A DNA stretch of 64,000 nucleotides, from assembly GCF_023652955.1 (NCBI RefSeq), contig NZ_JAKLOY010000002.1:1-64000 (forward strand), in the 5' to 3' direction. Position numbers and translations under genes: made by a program. Positions 1 to 7,144 of this stretch are shown piece by piece. The notes under the pieces were generated by a model. That model was not told where the DNA came from. It saw nothing but the letters and a program-made list of their open reading frames with translations, and made no database searches. This DNA comes from Geomonas sp. Red32 (GTDB lineage Bacteria; Desulfobacterota; Desulfuromonadia; Geobacterales; Geobacteraceae). Numbering within the stretch: position 1 is the first letter of the stretch; the number at the start of each line of letters is the position of its first letter.

Positions 1-180
1 TGAGGCTTACACCTGAAGAAAGGTGCCAACCACAACAGGTGGAGGCGGTCTCCGCGGTACGGTGAAGTCGGCAAAGTTTATGAAAGTTAAGCCGCTTCGC
101 CGCTCACCTGCAACCCGTTGGACGGGATGAACCTGTAGGCGAGTGGTCCTGTTCCTGCCTCGACCTGTACTATCCGAAAA
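1..180 (+). other. Structured non-coding stretch, possible group II intron domain I remnant
   Basis: No convincing reading frame crosses this stretch, but it can fold heavily. CACCT/AGGTG forms a small hairpin at about 11-27, GCGG/CCGC another near 48-57, CAGGTG near 37 can pair with CACCTG near 106, and CCCGT/ACGGG forms a third hairpin near 115-127. Nested, multi-branched pairing of this kind is typical of structured RNA such as group II intron domain I. A separate group II intron 3' end lies at 7051-7124, so intron debris is plausible here. The window edge cuts it on the left. The identity is inference and could be wrong. Confidence 0.3.
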
Positions 181-192
181 AGAAAGATCTGT

Positions 193-621
193 ATGTGCCT
201 TCTATTTATTGCGCAAATAGCACCAGATGCTCCAGCCCGAGTAAGTGCTCGACGACTGTCGGAAGTCTCTGGTCTTCGTATTCAGAAAATAAAAGTTTCT
301 GGCGGTGGATCTGCATTGCATTTTTCAACAACAGGGGACTGCTCTTGTGGGCTGCTCGCAGACCATTATGAAATTGACGCTCCGATCTGGAAACTCGAAG
401 AACGATATTTACCTGCGTTGGTTAAGGCATTGGAAGTTCTTGGCAGAGTAAGTAAAAAATTTAAAATGGTAGCAAAGTTTTTGGGAGGCGAAGTAGAGGA
501 GACTCAGGCTTCTATCCAGTTGGAAGAGTTGCTTGATGCCGTCCTCCACAACCGTGTGCAAAACAATGTCGTGTACACGGTGACTTACGAAAGCCAAAAA
601 GGAGCAGGCGGAAAAAGCTGA
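193..621 (+). CDS. Hypothetical protein (142 aa)
   Basis: This is a soluble-looking protein of 142 residues with no signal peptide or membrane segment. I do not recognise a family. It has a short Cys pair (CSCG near residue 50) and an amphipathic helical second half. The ribosome site before ATG 193 is weak (AAGAAAGA), so the start is uncertain. It is the first of a run of same-strand, functionally unrelated genes and is followed by an attC-like palindrome, so it is probably the gene of a mobile cassette. Function unknown. Confidence 0.5.
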   Translation: MCLLFIAQIAPDAPARVSARRLSEVSGLRIQKIKVSGGGSALHFSTTGDCSCGLLADHYEIDAPIWKLEERYLPALVKALEVLGRVSKKFKMVAKFLGGEVEETQASIQLEELLDAVLHNRVQNNVVYTVTYESQKGAGGKS

Positions 622-674
622 GGGGCCTCAGATGGGCTGGTAGCTTACGTAGGTCTTCGGAGCGAAAGAAGTAA

Positions 675-732
675 TCCCAACAAAAAAGTTGGACCGGTCC
701 CAAAGCGGCCGGTCAACTTCCAGCCGTTGTGG
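675..732 (+). repeat. attC-like recombination site A
   Basis: The layout matches an integron attC: R''-like TCCCAAC (675-681), a 6-nt spacer of A, L'' GTTGGACCGG (688-697), an 11-nt loop, L' CCGGTCAAC (709-717), an 8-nt spacer, and R' GTTGTGG (726-732). L'' pairs with L' apart from one extra base in L'', the kind of extrahelical base that orients attC recombination. R'' and R' pair through CAAC/GTTG. R' departs from the GTTRRRY consensus after GTTG. Sites at 8064-8129 and 10478-10638 use closely similar L and R boxes, which argues against chance. Confidence 0.5.
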
Positions 733-808
733 GGGGCGATGGGACCGGGTGTTGATATGTGAATAACTTTCCTTTCCCGCCGGGGGGAAAGGTTACAAGA
801 AGGGAGAG

Positions 809-1228
809 ATGAAGTTGAGAAGGATTCTAATCGTCACCTTGGTAGCTGCAGCCTACCTCCTGGTCGTTTCCGTCATTCTCGTTTTTCTACCATTTTCAAC
901 TGCGCCGAAGCTTTTGCGGGCGGTCATTCCCCAGAGTCATACTGCGGCTCTCTTTTGGATGAAGCTCCGTCACATCGCTGTCGTTGGACTGGTTGCGGGG
1001 TTGGTTATGAAGTTGCCGGGTGCGGTGCGACATGATCAGAGAAAGGTGTTGACCGACTCTCTTGCGATCGGGACCGTTGCCGTCCTGTGGGGGATCTTTT
1101 TCAGGTCGATTCTCATCGGAAGTGCCGGCACCAGTTGGATTGAAATCACCGACTACCTAACGGTGTGGGCGGCCGTTCCGTTTTGGGCGTTGCTTCGGGT
1201 TACCACGAGGCCGAATCGGGCTACCTAG
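809..1228 (+). CDS. Four-helix integral membrane protein of unknown function (139 aa)
   Basis: The protein is almost entirely hydrophobic, with four likely membrane helices at about residues 6-28, 52-68, 84-103 and 113-130. They are joined by short charged loops such as RHDQRK near residue 74. No family was recognised. ATG 809 is preceded by AGGGAGAG at good spacing. A perfect 8-bp hairpin (CCTTTCCC/GGGAAAGG, 771-792) sits just upstream and might affect translation. It lies directly after attC-like site A, as expected for a cassette gene. Confidence 0.6.
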   Translation: MKLRRILIVTLVAAAYLLVVSVILVFLPFSTAPKLLRAVIPQSHTAALFWMKLRHIAVVGLVAGLVMKLPGAVRHDQRKVLTDSLAIGTVAVLWGIFFRSILIGSAGTSWIEITDYLTVWAAVPFWALLRVTTRPNRAT

Positions 1229-1270
1229 AGCGTGGTAAAAGAAGGCGGCGCCAATGCTTTTAGGATGTCA

Positions 1271-1365
1271 TTCCGGGGACATAATCGGATTAAAGGACAC
1301 ATGAAGAACTGAAACACAGTCTTCAAGGAGTGAAGAAGTTATCGGCATTTTGTCTCCGGGGATTC
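1271..1365. repeat. RAYT-type palindromic element, copy 1
   Basis: This is a long imperfect palindrome. The left arm begins TTCCGGGGACATAATCGG and the right arm ends CGGCATTTTGTCTCCGGGGA; the centre pairs GAAGAACTG with CAGTCTTC around AAACA. Palindromes starting TTCCGGGGACA and closing with a TGTCCCCGGA-type arm are, to my knowledge, common beside REP-associated tyrosine transposase genes, and such a gene lies at 12287-13297. It occupies the gap between two genes of the array. No gene is visible in 1229-1428. Confidence 0.5.
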
Positions 1366-1428
1366 CCACTTCGTTGAGTTAGTAGGGGCAGGTGGCGGGT
1401 AGTTGGTCCGGGGAGGGGCGACACTGAT

Positions 1429-2103
1429 ATGAGATGGTTACTTATTGCATTAACGCTTTGCTTGCTTATTCTGTATTTCTTGCTGCCGGCGCCTTACTTG
1501 AGCGAGCATGAATCCTCTCCACAACAGGACTCGCAGGTTGATGCGAGCAAGTCGGTGAGCCAGGAGGCTCAGCAATCGCCTACGGCTTCTCCTAGACCAC
1601 CGACACCGGCGCCTATCAAAGAGTACTACGTACGAACAGATAAAAACGGTGTCATCCATCTGGGTAATACCAAGGGTGGTTCGACAGAGGCGCCGCGTCC
1701 TGAGATGCCAAAGAAAGTTGAGCCGCCGGTTTCCCCGACCAGGAATCAAGCAGTGCCTCCGTATGTCACTCCGCCGGTATATCAACAGGTAGCGCAGGGG
1801 AGGAGTGGGCAGCAAAAAGCAGTCCCGCCGAATATAACCTTGGCTATGAATGCTGCTGCAAATGCTAATTCAGGTCTCAACGCCTTCGAATCTTGTCGGT
1901 GTAAAAACGGGCTGGCAACGAACGGCGACTCAATGCAGGAGGTGATGCAGAAGTGCGACGAACCTGTTGCAAAAAGCGCTTCCTATAGAAGCGGGTGTGC
2001 TGAGATCTGGCTCTACAATTTCGGCCCCAACGAGTTCATGCAAGCTGTTTGCTTCCACCGTGGTCGTGTGAGCAAGGTTATCAGCCTTGATCACGGCTAC
2101 TGA
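1429..2103 (+). CDS. Membrane-anchored DUF2845-like protein (224 aa)
   Basis: An N-terminal hydrophobic segment (about residues 3-20) is a membrane anchor or uncleaved signal. A Pro/Gln/Ser-rich low-complexity linker follows, interrupted near residue 66 by a short stretch (YYVRTDKNGVIHLGN) like the start of DUF4124-type domains. The C-terminal 70 residues look like DUF2845: paired Cys (CRCKNG), GDSMQEVMQKC, a WLYNFGP motif, then a hydrophobic strand ending near the stop. That family is periplasmic and of unknown function. The next gene starts 42 bp or less downstream, so the two probably travel together. Confidence 0.65.
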   Translation: MRWLLIALTLCLLILYFLLPAPYLSEHESSPQQDSQVDASKSVSQEAQQSPTASPRPPTPAPIKEYYVRTDKNGVIHLGNTKGGSTEAPRPEMPKKVEPPVSPTRNQAVPPYVTPPVYQQVAQGRSGQQKAVPPNITLAMNAAANANSGLNAFESCRCKNGLATNGDSMQEVMQKCDEPVAKSASYRSGCAEIWLYNFGPNEFMQAVCFHRGRVSKVISLDHGY

Positions 2104-2144
2104 TCCACAACGAAGTTCTGAAGGTGCACTTCCCAGAGGGAAGA

Positions 2145-3038
2145 ATGCTGCTTGCTAAAATTATTTATTGGACGACGATGGCAATTCTTTTTTGCGTGCT
2201 GGTTAATATTGCCATGGTCGTTGTACTATCGAAGCGGGGGAGGGAGATTATGCTGAAGGCTTCCGTCATTTTAGTGATGCTCTGTCTGCATTTCAATGCC
2301 GCTGAAGCGCAGGAGTCAACCTCTCTTCCGGAACCATTTAAAGGTTATAACAAGGTCAGTGTCAGGGACGCTAGCTACCTTGGACCAACGGTGCTCATAG
2401 ACCCGTCTCTCAAATATAAAAAGATTCACCAGGAGCCAGAGCCGGGCGTTGAGGGAGACTTTTCAGATGATGACTCATATCTGGAGTTCAAATGTGGCAA
2501 TAATACTTTGCAAATCGGGTTCACTAACGGTCTGAGCGAAGATCCCACCTTCATCTTGCGTACCTCGGTTGGCCCCAAGAAACAAACGGTCACTGCCGAT
2601 GGCACCTATCTCGCCATATCTAACAGCTGTTTCATCTACATCTCCGGTAATAGCAACCAGTTTTACAACGTAAGGCGAAAGTTCACGGTGAATTCGAAAG
2701 GTATAAGGGAAGTGCGCCAACCGTTGTATTTGGTCGATGAAGTCTGCGTAGCGTCGGCGCCAGTTGACTTGCGGACACAAAAATGTGGCAAAGGTGAGAG
2801 TGTCGCGAAAATACCTAAAGGCGAAAAGGTTCAAATACTTCTCGCTGAACGGTATTACCACGACGAAGATGGCGCTTCTACCCCAGCATGTCAAGACAGT
2901 GGCCTGGGCGTCTTCCCTTATGAAAATTACCTGGTTCGTTCACAGTTCGGTTTGGTCGGTTGGGTTGCGAACTCCGCTGGGTCTATCGCTGGCGAGCCCG
3001 GAAATCCTTTGTCATGCATCATCATGAATGGGGATTGA
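2145..3038 (+). CDS. Exported protein with C-terminal SH3b-like domain
   Basis: Two starts are possible. ATG 2145 has a good ribosome site (AGAGGGA) and adds an N-terminal membrane helix. ATG 2250 is preceded by GGGAGGGAG and begins a textbook signal peptide ending at AEA before QESTS. Either way the mature part is periplasmic or membrane-tethered. The last 110 residues resemble a bacterial SH3 domain: a Cys-containing start, GESVAKIPKGEKVQILL, then LVRSQFGLVGWV, the usual closing strand. SH3b domains commonly bind peptidoglycan or other ligands. The middle (about residues 60-190) is not recognised. Only 21-42 bp separate it from the DUF2845-like gene. Confidence 0.6.
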   Translation: MLLAKIIYWTTMAILFCVLVNIAMVVVLSKRGREIMLKASVILVMLCLHFNAAEAQESTSLPEPFKGYNKVSVRDASYLGPTVLIDPSLKYKKIHQEPEPGVEGDFSDDDSYLEFKCGNNTLQIGFTNGLSEDPTFILRTSVGPKKQTVTADGTYLAISNSCFIYISGNSNQFYNVRRKFTVNSKGIREVRQPLYLVDEVCVASAPVDLRTQKCGKGESVAKIPKGEKVQILLAERYYHDEDGASTPACQDSGLGVFPYENYLVRSQFGLVGWVANSAGSIAGEPGNPLSCIIMNGD

Positions 3039-3058
3039 TGGCCAGTCAGGAGCAAAGG

Positions 3059-3125
3059 CTGGGGTCAGGCTTGCAATGTTGCAATCTTTAGCGGTGACTT
3101 TGCAACTATGAAAGCCTGACCCCAG
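3059..3125. repeat. RAYT-type palindromic element, copy 2
   Basis: A perfect 14-bp inverted repeat, CTGGGGTCAGGCTT (3059-3072) and AAGCCTGACCCCAG (3112-3125), encloses a second inner pairing of TTGCAA type (TGCAATGTTGCAA near 3072-3084 against TTTGCAAC near 3099). GGGGTCAGG...CCTGACCCC palindromes are, to my knowledge, common near REP-associated transposases. The build (outer arm, short bulge, inner arm, loop) matches the copies at 6877, 9481 and 10522 although the bases differ. The rest of 3039-3230 shows no gene. Confidence 0.55.
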
Positions 3126-3230
3126 TTTCGCCCCCCATGCCGAGACAAGCGAGACTCGATCTGATGAGAGGTGGGGACATGCGATTGGCACCGTCTGACC
3201 ACCGATTAACCACCTACAAGGGGGATCCCC

Positions 3231-4145
3231 ATGACGACAAATAATAAAACAGTGAATGATGCCAAGCTTGGCGGTCGGTTTACGTTCTCCGGCACATCAT
3301 TGTCGGCCCAACGAATAGGCTATGGCGCGATGCAGCTCGCAGGGCCCGGGGTATTCGGCCCGCCCAAGGATCATGACGCGGCGTTGGCTGTACTGCGCGA
3401 AGCCGTGGCGAGCGGAGTAAACCATATTGACACTAGCGATTTCTATGGCCCCCACGTCACCAACCAGTTGATCCGCGAGGCGCTGCATCCCTATCCCGAG
3501 GACCTCGTCATTGTTACCAAGGTCGGTGCCCGACGCGGCAAGGAAGGATCATGGTTGCCGGCTTTCTCACGCGAAGAACTAACACAGGCGGTTCACGATA
3601 ACCTGCGCAACCTGGGCCTCGATGTGCTGGAGATCGTCAACCTCCGCGCCATGTTCGACGTGCATGGGCCTGCCGAAGGATCAATCGAAGCGCCGCTAAC
3701 GGTTCTAGCCGAGCTCCAGCAAAAGGGCTTAATACGCCACATCGGTCTCAGCAATGTCACCCCCGCGCAGATTGAGGAAGGACGTCGGATTGTGCCGATT
3801 GTTTGCGTGCAGAACTTTTACAATATCGCTAACCGAAATGATGATGGCCTAATCGATTCTCTCGCTGCACAGGACATCCCTTACGTGCCTTTTTTCCCAC
3901 TTGGTGGGTTCACGCCGCTACAATCGTCCACTCTTTTGGAGATTGCGGGCCAGCTTCAGGCTACGCCTATGCAAGTCGCGCTGGCGTGGCTACTGCACCG
4001 GTCGCCCAATATTTTGTTGATCCCTGGCACGTCGTCGGTCGCTCATCTCCGTGAGAACCTGGCGGCTGGTGAGTTGACGCTGTCACCCGAAACCCTGAAG
4101 AAACTGGATCGTATTGCCGCAACGACGGTGGCGCCGATGCATTGA
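3231..4145 (+). CDS. Aldo/keto reductase, PdxI (YdbC)-like
   Basis: This is a full-length NADPH-dependent aldo/keto reductase (304 aa, TIM barrel). The catalytic pattern is visible: Asp67 and Tyr72 in HIDTSDFYG and Lys97 in VTKVG. The usual catalytic His is replaced by Asn137 in IVNLR. That substitution, plus YGAMQLAGPGVFGPP near the N-terminus and LIPGTSSVAHLREN near the C-terminus, is what I remember of E. coli YdbC, identified as pyridoxal reductase PdxI. The likely reaction is therefore reduction of pyridoxal or a similar aldehyde in the cytoplasm. GGGGATCCCC before ATG 3231 contains the ribosome site. It is the only clear metabolic enzyme in the array. Confidence 0.85.
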   Translation: MTTNNKTVNDAKLGGRFTFSGTSLSAQRIGYGAMQLAGPGVFGPPKDHDAALAVLREAVASGVNHIDTSDFYGPHVTNQLIREALHPYPEDLVIVTKVGARRGKEGSWLPAFSREELTQAVHDNLRNLGLDVLEIVNLRAMFDVHGPAEGSIEAPLTVLAELQQKGLIRHIGLSNVTPAQIEEGRRIVPIVCVQNFYNIANRNDDGLIDSLAAQDIPYVPFFPLGGFTPLQSSTLLEIAGQLQATPMQVALAWLLHRSPNILLIPGTSSVAHLRENLAAGELTLSPETLKKLDRIAATTVAPMH

Positions 4146-4321
4146 GTACAGGAGTGCAAATAACTTTGGAGAACCTTGGTAAGTTGCGTCAGGTGCCGAG
4201 GTATCAAGAACTACGGCTTCAGCAACCTCAGATCGCTTGCTGATTCTACGGTGTTGGTCAGAGCGGGTGAGAGCCGATCGAGCCGACTGAAGTCGGGATA
4301 AAGGGCGAAACCGGTTCGTAA

Positions 4322-4450
4322 GAGTTGACGGAAGGCTATTGTCAACAGGACGCAGCACCGGACAAGCCGGTGTGCTTAGCGTTGGGCGAAAACCAGCACC
4401 AAAACCATATCGGGTATGACATGGACAAGATTACGCTTGGCAACATCTAA
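4322..4450 (+). pseudogene. Possible decayed ORF fragment
   Basis: One frame without a start codon reads a plausible peptide of 42 residues here, including CLALGENQHQNHIGYDMDK, and after a TAA stop the same frame reads on as FTPDSLNEFDVQQI. The composition looks more like protein than random translation, so this may be the worn tail of a lost gene. It overlaps the attC-like palindrome at 4340-4387, and the two readings compete. Otherwise the 390-bp gap 4146-4535 holds nothing I can support. Confidence 0.2.
4340..4387 (+). repeat. attC-like recombination site B
   Basis: The order is TGTCAAC (4340-4346), a 5-nt spacer, GCAGCACCGG, a short loop, CCGGTGTGC, a 5-nt spacer, and GCGTTGGGC, whose GTTGGGC (4381-4387) fits the GTTRRRY cleavage box exactly. 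The inner arms pair with one extra base on the left side. At 48 nt it is shorter than most attC sites, and a coding remnant may cover the same bases, so this is the weaker reading. Confidence 0.3.
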
Positions 4451-4535
4451 TTCACTCCCGACAGCTTGAACGAATTTGATGTCCAGCAAATCATAGTTTC
4501 CATACCCGCTAGCCCTGTAGGGGATAGGAGAGTAA

Positions 4536-5663
4536 GTGTCTATAGTTGTCCGTACTTCTGTTGTCGTTTTTGGAATGGTTTTGTTGCTGTCCCTTTCAGC
4601 TCACAAGGGTTTTGGCGCCGATCAGCTTCCTGCGAGCGGCAGTGACGAGGACCAGGACGTTGAACTGTCCTGCCCCAAAGAAGACTCGTACATCGTCAAG
4701 GATAAGGGAACAAAGAAAAAGCTGCAGATTTGCTACTCTCCGAACGGCAGTCAAAACGGCGACATTTACGTGATGTTGGAGGAGGGTAAAAACAGCAGAT
4801 CTGTACTCAGCGCCGGAGGCAGTGCGGCCGGATTCGCCCCCGGCAAGGCGGCCTATCCCGACATCGAGGTGTCCTGGCACTTCTCAGCAGATGAATCCCC
4901 TTCCACGCGGTACATCTGGAACGGTCATAATTATGAAGAACAAGCCGCGAAACCGGTGAAAAAGAGGGCAAAGAAGGCGCTCGAACTGTATAAATCAGGC
5001 AAAGTTGAGGAGGCAATCAAAATATGGGAGGAGGCTTACCAGCAGAGTGCAGCAAGTCTGTCCGCTGAGGACTACAACAACCTCGGGTTTGCCTATTATA
5101 CCGTTGCAAAGCGTCAGAACTCTGCGGAAAACTACGTCAAGGCTCACACCTACCTCGATATTGCCCTGCAAGCTCAGCCAAAAAGGTGGACAGCGCATCT
5201 GAACCTCGCCGACCTCTATGCAGAGGAAAAGATGTTCACGGCCGCTATTGAGGAGTATCAAAAGGTTTTGGAACTGAAGCCTGATTACAAACACGCTGCA
5301 GCACTGCGGGATAAGATTTCTCAACTGAAGCTCGAACCGAGAGAGGTGGGGGTTGAGGTCGTGGCGCTGCGGCACGAGTCTGGGGGGAAGAACATTACCT
5401 TTACCAGGCTGGATGAACACAAGGTCATGAATAGAGGCTATTTCGAGAACGGGAAAACCAGATTTGAGGTCGTTCTTCTTGACGGCGCGGAAGACGGACC
5501 CTACCGAAGCTGGTTCGAGAACGGTCAGTTGTCTGTTCGCGGGACGCAGCGCATGGGAAAAGCGATCGGGACCTGGGAGTATTTTGATACAGCGGGGGAA
5601 GTAAGTCAGGTTCTTGTTCATTACCCCGATGGGTCCCTCAAGGACGTGACGCCGAAGCGATAG
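4536..5663 (+). CDS. Secreted TPR protein with C-terminal MORN/YwqK-like repeats, paralogue 1
   Basis: The GTG start is supported by GGATAGGAG nine bases upstream and opens a signal peptide ending near GFGA (about residue 28). A domain of about 100 residues follows, ending in a YIWNGHNYEE segment. TPR-like helices (about 130-265) then include ALELYKSGKVEEAIKIWEEA and HLNLADLYAEEKMFTAAIEE. The last 90 residues carry MORN/YwqK-like repeats (YFENGKTRFE, SWFENGQLSVRG, GTWEYFD). The protein at 10674-11885 has the same domain order. Function unknown; an envelope scaffold or interaction protein is a guess. An attC-like site starts at its stop codon. Confidence 0.65.
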   Translation: MSIVVRTSVVVFGMVLLLSLSAHKGFGADQLPASGSDEDQDVELSCPKEDSYIVKDKGTKKKLQICYSPNGSQNGDIYVMLEEGKNSRSVLSAGGSAAGFAPGKAAYPDIEVSWHFSADESPSTRYIWNGHNYEEQAAKPVKKRAKKALELYKSGKVEEAIKIWEEAYQQSAASLSAEDYNNLGFAYYTVAKRQNSAENYVKAHTYLDIALQAQPKRWTAHLNLADLYAEEKMFTAAIEEYQKVLELKPDYKHAAALRDKISQLKLEPREVGVEVVALRHESGGKNITFTRLDEHKVMNRGYFENGKTRFEVVLLDGAEDGPYRSWFENGQLSVRGTQRMGKAIGTWEYFDTAGEVSQVLVHYPDGSLKDVTPKR

Positions 5664-5714
5664 GCCAACCATCGGATGGTGCGGTGCCCCCCGCACACCC
5701 TCTACGCGTTGGAA
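5663..5714 (+). repeat. attC-like recombination site C
   Basis: The site starts at the last base of the TAG stop of the upstream gene. CCAAC (5665-5669), an 8-nt spacer, GGTGCGG, a short loop, CCGCACACC, an 8-nt spacer and GTTGG (5708-5712) form a symmetric hairpin. The inner arms pair except for two extra bases in the right arm, and CCAAC pairs with GTTGG. Beginning directly at the stop codon is typical of cassettes. The remaining gap to 5852 holds no gene. Confidence 0.45.
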
Positions 5715-5852
5715 GAAATCGAAAATACAAATATAGGCGGAGCGGAGAGAGACGTAGTTACTAACTTAAGTAACGCGGCCGTCAGGAGGCTCTCCAGCTA
5801 TTCACAAATTCATAACTTTGCCGCAACACCACCGCGTTGAAATGGAGCCCAG

Positions 5853-6857
5853 ATGAAATTTTCAGCAGAGGATAGCGACTCACCGACGACGGACTGGTCC
5901 GTCTCCGACGATTTGGCCGAAGAGAAACTCAAGGGTCTGAAAAAGTCATCCAAGGTCCTTGTTGGGTTCTGGCGGCGCTTTTTTGCGGACTTCCTGGACG
6001 CAATAATTCTCGGTATCCCAGGTTACGGAGTCGGGTACCTGTTCAGATACCGCATCAGCGCCATGGGAATACACGCCATATGGATCGGCCTGACCTGCAG
6101 CTTCCTTTACTATGGACTTCAGCATACCAGGCTTTGTGGTGGCCAGACTCCCGGCAAACGCCTGCTTGGCATCCAGGTCCTGCGTCGGGATGGAGAGTAT
6201 CTGGGTTTCGGAAAATCCTTCCTTAGATACCTGGTTGTATCGTTCATTTTTTACAACGGGATGTATGGAAGCCTCCTCAGGTATATCCCCGATTCGACGA
6301 TGATGGCCGTTGGTACCGTCTATATCCTGGTTGTTATTTGGGCTTTCTTCGCTTGTTTCCTTATGATCCCATTGCATCCGCTTAAGCGAGGACTGCACGA
6401 TATGGCCGCAGATAGCATCGTGGTCTATAAAGATTGTTTTGACACTGAGACCCTGAACCGCTTGGAGGATTCCGCGAAAACGAAGCGCGCTTTGGTTATA
6501 TTGACTGCAGTGTCCTGTCTCTTCGCTGGGGCTTTCGTGTGGGGGGTACAGAAGATCACTTCTGGGCATCCTGGTGACATGGCAGAAATGGGTGAAATTC
6601 AGGAGTATCTGGCAACGCAATACGACGGTGTTCAGGTAAGAGCCAACACCTTCAATGGCAAGGCGCAATCCTTGGCAGTGATAGTATATGTTCCCTTGGC
6701 CACATTCGATCAGAAACCAGAAAGGGAACGAATCCGGCAAGAAATCCTCAACAAGGTCAGTACGAAATTCAAGGATCTTGACCGGTTCGGCAAATTGCGA
6801 GTAGCTATTTCTTCTGGCTTCTGCCTTGGAATTGCCAATTATAATGTTGCAGACTGA
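5853..6857 (+). CDS. RDD family membrane protein (334 aa)
   Basis: The N-terminal part is an RDD domain: the first Arg/Asp signature lies in FWRRFFADFLDAIIL (about residues 44-58), and the QTPGKRLLGIQVLRRDG loop (about 103-119) sits between helices. Three to five membrane segments fill residues 50-185. A further helix near 210-230 leads to a C-terminal domain of about 100 residues, probably extracytoplasmic. RDD proteins are poorly understood; some are linked to ion transport. The C-terminal domain is not recognised and is longer than in a minimal RDD protein. It is preceded by attC-like site C and followed by a RAYT-type palindrome. Confidence 0.7.
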   Translation: MKFSAEDSDSPTTDWSVSDDLAEEKLKGLKKSSKVLVGFWRRFFADFLDAIILGIPGYGVGYLFRYRISAMGIHAIWIGLTCSFLYYGLQHTRLCGGQTPGKRLLGIQVLRRDGEYLGFGKSFLRYLVVSFIFYNGMYGSLLRYIPDSTMMAVGTVYILVVIWAFFACFLMIPLHPLKRGLHDMAADSIVVYKDCFDTETLNRLEDSAKTKRALVILTAVSCLFAGAFVWGVQKITSGHPGDMAEMGEIQEYLATQYDGVQVRANTFNGKAQSLAVIVYVPLATFDQKPERERIRQEILNKVSTKFKDLDRFGKLRVAISSGFCLGIANYNVAD

Positions 6858-6876
6858 GGGAGAGCTCCGGAGGGTC

Positions 6877-6992
6877 AGGGGCAAAGCAAGGGGGACGGTC
6901 AGTTGCATGCGTTTCTCCATGCAGGGCCGGTCTCGCCATCACGATGAAGGGTAGGTAAACGCATAGAACGCATGACCGTCCCTTCGACGTCC
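6877..6992. repeat. RAYT-type palindromic element, copy 3 (repeat of 9481-9599)
   Basis: The outer arms GGGACGGTCA (6892-6901) and TGACCGTCCC (6973-6982) flank inner arms ATGCGTTT and AAACGCAT around a central loop. The unit is nearly identical to 9481-9599, from a leading AGGGGCAAAGC to a trailing TTCGACGTCC. The main difference is three bases (TGC) missing from the left arm here, which unpairs part of the stem. Near-identity of a non-coding element 2.6 kb apart implies recent copying. Confidence 0.7.
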
Positions 6993-7050
6993 CCGAACGA
7001 CGAGGTAACATAGCCAGGGCGTCCAACAGAGGCGTCCTTTGAGAATGCCC

Positions 7051-7124
7051 GAGCCGGATGAAGGGGAAACTTTCAAGTCCGGGTCTTAGGGGGGGGAGGG
7101 AGCCGCAAGGCTTCCGACCTACCC
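7051..7124 (+). ncRNA. Group II intron 3' end (domains V and VI), 5'-truncated
   Basis: Bases 7051-7087 read as domain V: GAGCCGGATGAAGGGG, a GGAAA-type loop, CTTTCAAGTCCGG, then GTCT, with the AGC catalytic triad in place. Domain VI follows (7088-7124): a G-run, GGGAGCC, a GCAA loop, GGCTTCC, and GACCTACCC with the expected bulged branch-point A. This matches what is known of bacterial group II introns. Only about 200 bp separate it from the upstream gene, so the catalytic core and reverse transcriptase are missing and it cannot move itself. Group IIC-attC introns insert at integron attC sites, which fits the setting. The next gene starts 21 bp downstream. Confidence 0.7.
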
Positions 7125-7144
7125 GGTGCAATATGAGGAAAATT

